The position numbers and the translations under genes were made by a program. The notes under the pieces were generated by a model that saw only the letters and a list, made by a program, of their open reading frames with translations, had not been told where the DNA came from and made no database searches. Below, one piece after another: positions 15,239 to 21,495 of a DNA stretch of 22,442 bases. Numbering within the stretch: the first letter of the stretch is position 1; every line of letters starts with the position of its first letter. This DNA is from DASYDU01 sp031403315 (lineage in GTDB: Bacteria; Planctomycetota; Planctomycetia; Pirellulales; Lacipirellulaceae), in the NCBI GenBank assembly GCA_031403315.1, contig JANNTD010000165.1, positions 1 to 22,442 of the forward strand, written 5' to 3'.

Positions 15239-16120
15239 ATGCTCCGCATCATTGAGACGCAATCTCTTTCTTCGCGCTCGACCATCTCGTTCGTTTCGGG
15301 ACGCGCACGTCGGCTGTCGCTCACAACCGTCGCGGTTCTAGGTCTGCTGGTGGCGGGCCAACTGGCGCTCGCGACGCCAATCAATTATGGCAACCTCTCC
15401 GGAACATCTGTCGACTACATCCAGGTCACGGAGAATTCGGCGACCGATCCGCAGTATTTCCCGCCCAATCCGCCCGTGGGATTGTTCGGTCAGCCGATCG
15501 TGTCGGGTGATTCGATCGACTTCAATCCACAAAACTTTTACGCGCTCTCCGATTTCCAGGCTCCGCCGGTCGACACGACCGATGGTTACTTGACCTTTGG
15601 CGTCGATGCCAAGTCGGGATTCGCGATTACGGACATTAGCTTTCAAGAAGGTGGTGCGCTGAGCGTCGGCGGGTTTGGTACCGACAGCACCTATGTCGAC
15701 GTTTCGGCGATTGGTTTCATCAACGTGCTCGAGGTCGACGGCGATCCGGTCGGCGTGGTGCAGATTCCAATCAATGTGCCGTTCAATTTCGGCGTCGCGG
15801 GCAACGGCACGTGGCGGCTGGGCACGGAAGGGGATTTCAATGGCTTTTTGTGGACCGGCTTCCAGTCGATCGACATCAACCAATACCTGATCGATAACAC
15901 GAACATCGACCCGATCTACGGTGCGACAAAGATCACCGTCGCCCTGGACAATATCCTGAAGGCTCAATCGGAGTTGCTCGCCGGTGCTTTCATCGACAAG
16001 AAGGACTTCGGCGGCCTGAGCGTGACGATCGACGGCGTCCCGGTGATTCCGGAGCCGGCGACCTGGCTGCTGCTGGCAATTTGTGGCGTGGCGGCCGGCG
16101 CGGCTCGCCGCACTCGCTAA
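15239..16120 (+). CDS. PEP-CTERM sorting-signal protein, tandem paralogue A
   Basis: This 293-residue exported protein is of unknown function. A signal peptide (hydrophobic core LSLTTVAVLGLLVAGQLALA, cleavage near residue 46) is followed by a beta-rich domain of about 220 residues. The C-terminus is a textbook PEP-CTERM signal: VIPEPATW (PEP at 271-273), a hydrophobic helix and the basic end ARRTR. Exosortases recognise this signal and process the protein at the cell envelope. Motifs shared with B and C are GDSIDF, SDFQAPP, TDG-LTF, EGGALSVGG, TYVDVSA, LWTG, GATK, LDNIL and IDKKDFGG. The ATG at 15239 has AGGAG at 15228-15232. A strong terminator follows the gene, so it is probably monocistronic. 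The ordered domain is not one I recognise. Confidence 0.9.
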   Translation: MLRIIETQSLSSRSTISFVSGRARRLSLTTVAVLGLLVAGQLALATPINYGNLSGTSVDYIQVTENSATDPQYFPPNPPVGLFGQPIVSGDSIDFNPQNFYALSDFQAPPVDTTDGYLTFGVDAKSGFAITDISFQEGGALSVGGFGTDSTYVDVSAIGFINVLEVDGDPVGVVQIPINVPFNFGVAGNGTWRLGTEGDFNGFLWTGFQSIDINQYLIDNTNIDPIYGATKITVALDNILKAQSELLAGAFIDKKDFGGLSVTIDGVPVIPEPATWLLLAICGVAAGAARRTR

Positions 16121-16147
16121 CTGCCCATTTAGCCTAAGCGACCACCC

Positions 16148-16179
16148 GAGCGGGGGAATATTTCCCCCGCTCATTTTTT
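16148..16179 (+). terminator. Intrinsic terminator of PEP-CTERM gene A
   Basis: An 11-bp perfect stem, GAGCGGGGGAA (16148-16158) and TTCCCCCGCTC (16162-16172), has loop TAT and is followed by A and six T (16174-16179). Confidence 0.95.
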
Positions 16180-16210
16180 GCCTTGCCAAAAATATTCCTT
16201 GGACTAATCC

Positions 16211-16238
16211 TTGCAATCTGCGCATGGATCATTATTCT
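16211..16238 (+). promoter_or_regulatory. Candidate promoter of PEP-CTERM gene B (TTGCAA-N16-TATTCT)
   Basis: TTGCAA (16211-16216), 16 bases, and TATTCT (16233-16238), located just after the terminator of gene A and 142 bases before the ATG of B. TTGG (16199-16202) lies so that GG and the GC of TTGCAA are 10 bases apart, as in sigma-54 promoters; this alternative is less likely because genes A and C do not keep it. Confidence 0.6.
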
Positions 16239-16380
16239 AAGGAGTGTCAGGGAGGCATAGCATGGCAAGTTGTCGCACGATTCGCGGCGCTCATCTTGCC
16301 GTGGGGGGTTTGGGTGCAATCGGCCAGCGTTGTGCACCAGGGGCGGTTAAGTCGGCGTTCATAGCAGCAGGAGTCAGCTA

Positions 16381-17256
16381 ATGACTGGTCAATCTATTGA
16401 GTCCGTTCGTTTCTTTGCGCCCTCGTTCGCGAAGCTCGCCTCTCTGGCTGGAGCATTGCTATTAGTTACAATTGTTAGCGAAGCATTTGCTGCGCCGATT
16501 TTCTACGGCAATCGAGACGGTAACACAGTCGAGTATCAGATGATCACCGAATCATCGCCGACCGATCCGGCGTATTTTCCGCCCAATCCGCCCCTGGGAT
16601 TGTTCGGCAATCCGACAGCGTCCGGCGACTCGCTCGACTTCACGCCGCAGAACTTCTTCGCACTGTCGGATTTCCAAGCGCCGCCGCTCGATCGTACCGA
16701 CGGCCACCTGACGTTCATGATTCAAGCCCACGATGGCAGCGGAATCAATAACATCAGCTTTCAAGAAGGTGGTGCGCTGAGCGTGGGCGGCTTCGGTACG
16801 AACTCGACATATGTCGATGTATCGGCGGTCGGCTTCCTTCAAGTCCACGCGATCGACAACATACCGATCAACGTCGAGACGTTTCCGATCAACATGAAGT
16901 TCAACTTCGGTTCCAACGGCCTGCAAGACAACGGTCAATGGCGGCTGGGCACGGAAGGCGACATGAACGGCTTTCTCTGGACCGGCGGACAGTTCTTCGA
17001 CATCACGCAGGGACTGATTGACCGCGGCTACACGGTCGGCTTGGGTGCCACGAAGATATCAGTGAATCTCGACAATCTGCTGTACGCCCAATCGGAACCG
17101 CTCGCAGGCGCCTTCATCGACAAGAAGGACTTTGGCGGCCTGACGGTAACGGTCAATGTCCCAGGGGGCGAAATCCCAGAGCCCACCTCGATCGTGCTGG
17201 TCGCCCTTGGCTTGGTGGGCATCGCCTGCTACGGCCGCCGGACAGAGCGCGGTTAG
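16381..17256 (+). CDS. PEP-CTERM sorting-signal protein, tandem paralogue B
   Basis: This 291-residue exported protein is the closest relative of gene A: the blocks YFPPNPPLGLFGNP, SDFQAPPLDRTDG, ISFQEGGALSVGGFG, TYVDVSAVGF, WRLGTEGDMNGFLWTGGQF and AGAFIDKKDFGGL are nearly identical. It has a signal peptide (LASLAGALLLVTIVSEAFA, cleavage near residue 37) and the C-terminal signal EIPEPTSI (PEP at 266-268), a hydrophobic helix and YGRRTERG. The start at 16381 follows GCAGGAGTCAGCTA, nearly the same as before gene A. B and A share 29 identical bases (15638-15666 and 16756-16784). No clear terminator follows. Confidence 0.9.
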   Translation: MTGQSIESVRFFAPSFAKLASLAGALLLVTIVSEAFAAPIFYGNRDGNTVEYQMITESSPTDPAYFPPNPPLGLFGNPTASGDSLDFTPQNFFALSDFQAPPLDRTDGHLTFMIQAHDGSGINNISFQEGGALSVGGFGTNSTYVDVSAVGFLQVHAIDNIPINVETFPINMKFNFGSNGLQDNGQWRLGTEGDMNGFLWTGGQFFDITQGLIDRGYTVGLGATKISVNLDNLLYAQSEPLAGAFIDKKDFGGLTVTVNVPGGEIPEPTSIVLVALGLVGIACYGRRTERG

Positions 17257-17426
17257 TCGCTGCAAGTTGCCTAGCCGCGCCGATTATTGGCCAGGCTGAT
17301 TTTCGCCAGACAATGGGGCCGAACTCGCCGTTGACCAAGAAGTTAAGCTTGCACTTGCCACCCGGCAGGCCCCATCTTTCAGGGGGGTTCCTGGCAGCGC
17401 AACTCAGATAATTTCTTGGAATTTGC

Positions 17427-17454
17427 TTGCAACTCGCCCAATATGTCTTATGAT
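17427..17454 (+). promoter_or_regulatory. Candidate promoter of PEP-CTERM gene C (TTGCAA-N16-TATGAT)
   Basis: TTGCAA (17427-17432), 16 bases, and TATGAT (17449-17454, 5 of 6 to TATAAT). It is the third copy of the arrangement seen before A and B. The rest of the 297-base gap between B and C (17257-17553) shows no gene. Confidence 0.65.
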
Positions 17455-17553
17455 GACGACTGCGACCAATGTATCATTTGTCGCGGTAAATAGCGGACTG
17501 TTGTGTCATCACTGCTCGAGCTTCGCACGCACAAGACATTTGGGTGTTGCATA

Positions 17554-18429
17554 ATGAATAAGATCAATTTGTCAGGCGGACGGCGTGTTCTTTGCATTTC
17601 TGGGCATTTCTTGAAGAACTCACGCCGTCGTATGGTTCCGTTGACGCTTGGTTTCTTGAGCGTTGCCGTCGGGTTGTTGAACCCGGCGACGGCTTCGGCC
17701 GGAACTTTCTATTACGGCACGCTTCCCGGCACCGATGTGACTTACGTCGACGTGACGGAAACCGACACGAAGAGCGGAGTGATCACGACGCCGGTCTCAC
17801 CGGGACCGTTTTACGGCACGCCATTTGTTTCGGCGAACAGTTTGGTTTTCATTCCGCCAGACTTTTCTGCCAACTCTAATTTTCAGGCGCCGCCGTTTCA
17901 GCGCACTGACGGGAAGCTGAACTTCATGGTGACCGCGAACGCCGGCCAGGCGATTGGCAACATGGCGTTCAACGAGGGTGGTGCCCGCAGCGTCGGTGGC
18001 ATCAGCGGCACCGATGCGACTTATGTCGACGTCTCGGCGGTTGGCTTCTTGCAGGTTTCGGAAGTCGACAATGTGATGATCGATGTGGAAACAATCAATT
18101 TGAACTTCCTGTTCGACTTCGGCGTAGGCGGCAATGGTAAGTGGCGATTCGTGTCGGAAGGTGCTGACACGAATCTCTGGACCGGCGGGCAATTTGTGGA
18201 TATTAATCAAGAACTGATCGATCGCGGAATCTCCTTCGTGAAGGGAGCAACCAAGGTCACCGTCGTTCTCGACAACATCCTGTTCGCCCAGTCGCAGCCG
18301 CTTACGGGCAGCCTCATCGACAAGAAGACGTTCTTCACCGTCACGACCAACATCCCCGAGCCGACCAGTTGTGTGTTGGCATTGTTCGGATTGATGGTCG
18401 GTGCATTGGTCTCCCGCCGCTCGCGCTAG
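17554..18429 (+). CDS. PEP-CTERM sorting-signal protein, tandem paralogue C
   Basis: This 291-residue exported protein is the most diverged of the three. The ATG at 17554 (MNKINLSGGRR) is preferred; a GTG at 17503 would add 17 residues, and an ATG at 17632 would leave only the hydrophobic core of the signal peptide. The signal is LTLGFLSVAVGLLNPATASA. It keeps NFQAPPFQRTDGKL, FNEGGARSVGG, ATYVDVSAVGFLQV, LWTGGQFVDINQELIDRG, GATKVTVVLDNILFAQSQPL and LIDKK, but lacks the YFPPNPP stretch of A and B. The C-terminus is NIPEPTSC (PEP at 268-270), a hydrophobic helix and SRRSR. No ribosome binding site of the AGGAG type is seen. It converges on the vWA gene with a 57-base gap. Confidence 0.88.
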   Translation: MNKINLSGGRRVLCISGHFLKNSRRRMVPLTLGFLSVAVGLLNPATASAGTFYYGTLPGTDVTYVDVTETDTKSGVITTPVSPGPFYGTPFVSANSLVFIPPDFSANSNFQAPPFQRTDGKLNFMVTANAGQAIGNMAFNEGGARSVGGISGTDATYVDVSAVGFLQVSEVDNVMIDVETINLNFLFDFGVGGNGKWRFVSEGADTNLWTGGQFVDINQELIDRGISFVKGATKVTVVLDNILFAQSQPLTGSLIDKKTFFTVTTNIPEPTSCVLALFGLMVGALVSRRSR

Positions 18430-18486
18430 TTGGCGGGGCCCGGTAGGTGCAGCGAATCGAACGCAGTGGCTGCGCTCTCGGTGCGT

Positions 18487-20799
18487 TCAGCGGCCCGGCC
18501 GTAGTTCCTTGGCCCGGCGAACGAGCTCCACGAACTCGGCGCGATAGCCGTGCGGGTCGCTGCCGAGATTGCTTCCGGCGATCTCACCAACCGCGTCGTA
18601 GGTCGCGTCGCCCTTGAATTGAGAGTCGCGGAGCAAGAGACCGAAGCTGGCGACCGCGGCGGCGAACTGGAAGTCGTCCGAGGCGTCGCTGAAGGCGGCA
18701 CCCGCGTCGGTAATCGGCCATTCCAGCTTGCGGCTCGTCTCGCCCGCGGGCTCTTTGTACCGCATCTTGAGCGTCAGCAGTTCGCCGCTGAGGATGCTTG
18801 TAGGATGGACAATCTTGTCTGTCTCCTTCTTGGCGGCCCCTTCGCTTGCGGCTTGTTCGTCGACGGACAGGATTGTCCGTCTTACATTCGGTGTGGGTTG
18901 GTACTTGAGTTCGTCCGCCGCGGGCAAACCGACCGGTTTTCCAGCCGGGATCATTTCGTAGAGGGCGGTCACCGTGTGGCCGGCACCGATTTCGCCGGCG
19001 TCCTTCCGGTCGTCGCTAAAGTCCTCGGTCCGCAGCAAGCGGTTTTCGTAGCCGAGCAGCCGATATCCGGCGACCTGGGCGGGGTTGAACTCGACCTGGA
19101 TCTTGACGTCCTTGGCGATCGTGATCAGCGTGCCGGTCATCTCCTCGACCAGCACTTTGCGGGCCTCGCGGAGATTGTCGACGTAATGATGGTTGCCGTT
19201 TCCGCGGTCGGCGATCGTCTGCATCATGGCGTCGTTGAGGTTGCCGCGGCCGAAGCCGAGGACCGAGAGGAAGACGCCCGTTTCCTTGGCCTTCTGCGTG
19301 ACGAGCCGTTCGAGCTCGGCGGTGTTGGTGACGCCGACGTTGAAATCGCCGTCGGTGCAGAGCACAACCCGGTTCGTGCCACCGCGGATAAAGTGGTCCT
19401 CGGCGAGCTGGTAGGCGAGCTGGATGCCGGCACCGCCGGCCGTGGAGCCGCCGGCCCGCAGTCGGTCGAGGGCCCCGAGGATGGCCGCCTGGTTGTCGCC
19501 GCGGGTGCTCTCGAGCGCGAGGCCTTCGCTGCTAGCGTAGACAACGATCGCCACGCGGTCGTTTTCGCCGAGCTCACGGATGAGCTGACGGAGGCCGTCG
19601 ACCACGAGCGGCAGCTTGTTGGGCGCGTCCATCGAGCCGGAGACGTCGACGAGGAACACCAAGTTCGACGGTGGCCGCTTGTCGCGCTTAATCTCGCGGC
19701 CCTTGACGCCGATCCGCACGAGGCGATGCTCCGGGGCCCAGGGGCAACCGGCGACTTCGACGTGGGCCGCGAACGGCCGGCCATCTTTCGTCCGCGGAAT
19801 TGCGTAGTCGTAGTCGAAATAGTTGACCAGCTCTTCGATCCGCACAGCATCAGGCGGAGGGAGCTGTCGCAAGTCCATGAGGAACTGCCGCACGTTGGCG
19901 TAGGAGGCGGTGTCGACGTCGATCGAAAAGGTCGACACCGCGTCGCCGCCAACGGCTTGGGTGAAGGAGTTTTCTTGGATGCACGCGTATTGGTCGCGGG
20001 AGGCTCCCCCGTCATTTTCCAAGTCACTTCTAGAGTATTTCCGCCGCACGCCGGCGACGGGTCCCGAATCGGCGTCCAAGAAATAAGGCGTCGGCCTAGC
20101 TTCCGACGTGTGTTGATGAACGCCCAATTGGAACGAGTCCTTGGATTGTCGACCTAGATGCCCCTGGTCGCTCAAAACTCCTAAAGACTCGACCAGCGCT
20201 GGGGCGGGCCGACCTAATCCGAGACTATCGATCGCCTTCGCCTTCTCCGTGGTTTCCAGCTCGATTTCCCGAGGCGACGTCACAACGTAGCGATCGCCGC
20301 TTGCCTCCGCAGTGAAAGACGGCAGCACCTCGACGCCAGCGAGGCCGGGTCGCAGCATTTCGATCTTTGCGCCTCGATCCCGGACGCTGGACTTAATTTG
20401 GGCGCGATATTTTTTGTCGAGATCACTTCTCGGCGTCGAAGCGTCGTTTACGAGTCCTCTGACGCCAATTGCATTCTCACTCGGCAGGGGAGCGGAAGCG
20501 ACCTTTTCAGTCGTCACGCTCGCTGAACGCCATGCCATATTTCTGTACACGCCGACCTGGGACACAGCGATCGTGACCGCGATGACGAGTGTCGCTGCGA
20601 CTGCCACGAACAGCGCTTTCCATTGTTTCGCCGTCGAGTGTGAGTCGACTCTCAAAACCTGCGCGTCGTGGGCCAATATCCGCGGCGCCAGATCGGGCGG
20701 TGTCTCGCGGCCAAGGGTTTCAGCGAGTGCGCGGTCGATGAGGCGGTCGTGGAGATCGGCGACGCTGGCGGGTTCGTGGTTTTTTTGGGACTCGGTCAT
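18487..20799 (-). CDS. Membrane-anchored von Willebrand factor A protein (YfbK-like) with anti-sigma-like N-terminus
   Basis: This 770-residue protein has a cytoplasmic N-terminus of about 60 residues (LHDRLIDRALAETLG, PPDLAPRIL) like those of planctomycete anti-sigma proteins, one membrane segment at about 61-83, a variable outer region to about 270, a vWF-N-like domain (ENSFTQAVGGDAVSTFSIDVDTASYANVRQF region, about 275-370), then the vWA domain (about 378-560). The MIDAS metal site is complete: D385-x-S387-x-S389, T453 and D483 in CTDGD. A C-terminal DUF3520-like region (about 575-765) with LKMRYKEP ends the protein. The gene is translationally coupled to the sigma factor by an ATGA overlap at 20796-20799. 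A palindromic DNA element lies in the linker at residues about 638-667. A role in envelope sensing that controls the sigma factor is inferred. Confidence 0.92.
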   Translation of the reverse strand: MTESQKNHEPASVADLHDRLIDRALAETLGRETPPDLAPRILAHDAQVLRVDSHSTAKQWKALFVAVAATLVIAVTIAVSQVGVYRNMAWRSASVTTEKVASAPLPSENAIGVRGLVNDASTPRSDLDKKYRAQIKSSVRDRGAKIEMLRPGLAGVEVLPSFTAEASGDRYVVTSPREIELETTEKAKAIDSLGLGRPAPALVESLGVLSDQGHLGRQSKDSFQLGVHQHTSEARPTPYFLDADSGPVAGVRRKYSRSDLENDGGASRDQYACIQENSFTQAVGGDAVSTFSIDVDTASYANVRQFLMDLRQLPPPDAVRIEELVNYFDYDYAIPRTKDGRPFAAHVEVAGCPWAPEHRLVRIGVKGREIKRDKRPPSNLVFLVDVSGSMDAPNKLPLVVDGLRQLIRELGENDRVAIVVYASSEGLALESTRGDNQAAILGALDRLRAGGSTAGGAGIQLAYQLAEDHFIRGGTNRVVLCTDGDFNVGVTNTAELERLVTQKAKETGVFLSVLGFGRGNLNDAMMQTIADRGNGNHHYVDNLREARKVLVEEMTGTLITIAKDVKIQVEFNPAQVAGYRLLGYENRLLRTEDFSDDRKDAGEIGAGHTVTALYEMIPAGKPVGLPAADELKYQPTPNVRRTILSVDEQAASEGAAKKETDKIVHPTSILSGELLTLKMRYKEPAGETSRKLEWPITDAGAAFSDASDDFQFAAAVASFGLLLRDSQFKGDATYDAVGEIAGSNLGSDPHGYRAEFVELVRRAKELRPGR
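18800..18885. repeat. REP/BIME-like inverted pair inside the vWA gene
   Basis: The arms 18800-18823 and 18862-18885 are reverse complements at 20 of 24 positions, 38 bases apart. The right arm is itself a perfect hairpin, GACGGACA-GGAT-TGTCCGTC (18862-18881); the left arm has the same form with two mismatches. The frame stays open through it, coding for the linker VRRTILSVDEQ to ETDKIVHPTS. Confidence 0.78.
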
Positions 20800-21365
20800 G
20801 GTTGCTTCTCGTTGCGCCGATCGGCGCCGTTAATTTTTCGTTCCACACATTCGCGGAGCAGTTCGCGGGTGCGGCGCAGCAGGGTTTTGACGCCGTCGAG
20901 TTTCATGTCGAGTTTTTCGGCGATGGCCTCACGGCCGGCGCCATCGCGGTAGTGGAGGTCGATCGCTTCACGCGGCCGACCGTCGAGCTGCTCGACGCAA
21001 TCGCCGAGCGCGTGCAAATAGTCGTTCAGGCTGCCATCCGGGCCGGCTGCGGCGGCCCAGACGCTGTCGGCTGCTTCCAGTTCGACGGTGCTTACCTCGC
21101 AGTGCTGCCGCCGGCGGAGCGCCAGCAGTTGGTTACGGGCCACGGTGCGGAGGAAGCCGGCCGTCTGGCGCGGGTCGCGTTCGACGAACTTGGCCCCGGC
21201 GAAGGCCACGAACGTCTCCTGCGTGAGATCGTCCACCTCCGTCGGCTCAGCCCCCAAGAACCGCAGATACCGCCAGACACCCGCCTGGTTCCCTTGGACC
21301 AAGGTCGCCAGGTCGCTGGGTGGTTGAGGCAAGGGCGGCTGGGGCGGTGCTTCGATGGCCGTCAT
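20796..21365 (-). CDS. ECF-like RNA polymerase sigma factor
   Basis: This 189-residue sigma-70 family factor has region 2 at about residues 18-75 (LATLVQGNQAGVWRYLRFLGAEPTEVDDLTQETF, then GFLRTVARNQLLALRRR) and region 4 at about 125-175 (GRPREAIDLHYRDGAGREAIAEKLDMKLDGVKTLLRRTRELL). There is no region 1 or 3, so it is of the ECF type. The ATG at 21365 is chosen over a TTG at 21404 because AAGGGG lies directly before it, though very close (one base). The stop overlaps the start of the vWA gene by ATGA, so the two are translated together. The downstream membrane protein probably holds the factor inactive (inference from gene order). Confidence 0.93.
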   Translation of the reverse strand: MTAIEAPPQPPLPQPPSDLATLVQGNQAGVWRYLRFLGAEPTEVDDLTQETFVAFAGAKFVERDPRQTAGFLRTVARNQLLALRRRQHCEVSTVELEAADSVWAAAAGPDGSLNDYLHALGDCVEQLDGRPREAIDLHYRDGAGREAIAEKLDMKLDGVKTLLRRTRELLRECVERKINGADRRNEKQP

Positions 21366-21402
21366 ACCCCTTAGAGTGCGGGTGGGGGTGAAAAGGGTCC
21401 GC

Positions 21403-21491
21403 AAAAAAACAGAAATTTGTCATTTGTCATTGCAAATTGGGCGATTTCCGAATTGGCCCAATGACAAATGACAAATTCTCAATGACAAATT
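21403..21491 (-). repeat. AT-rich 19-bp inverted repeat plus T run; probable terminator of mqnE
   Basis: AATTTGTCATTTGTCATTG (21414-21432) and CAATGACAAATGACAAATT (21459-21477) pair perfectly around a 26-base loop. A third partial copy, CAATGACAAATT, lies at 21480-21491. On the minus strand the stem is followed after four bases by seven T (21403-21409), so it can end mqnE transcripts. Each arm contains the word ATTTGTC twice. Confidence 0.8.
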
Positions 21492-21495
21492 CGGC

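Noticed and set aside
17355..17395. Possible terminator after PEP-CTERM gene B (TGCCA ... TGGCA)
   Set aside because: Only five outer base pairs form, the inner stem does not pair, and there is no T run.
18459..18488. GAACGCA/TGCGTTC inverted repeat between gene C and the vWA gene as a terminator
   Set aside because: The 7-bp stem has a 16-base loop and no T run, and it overlaps the vWA stop codon; too weak to call.
18550..20157. Open frame of 535 codons on the plus strand
   Set aside because: It lies antisense to the well-supported vWA gene, its product is rich in V, E, R and G with no domain, and it arises from GC-biased codon use.
21402..21404. TTG start for the sigma factor at 21404
   Set aside because: The ATG at 21365 has an AAGGGG site, and the extra 13 residues are not part of region 2.
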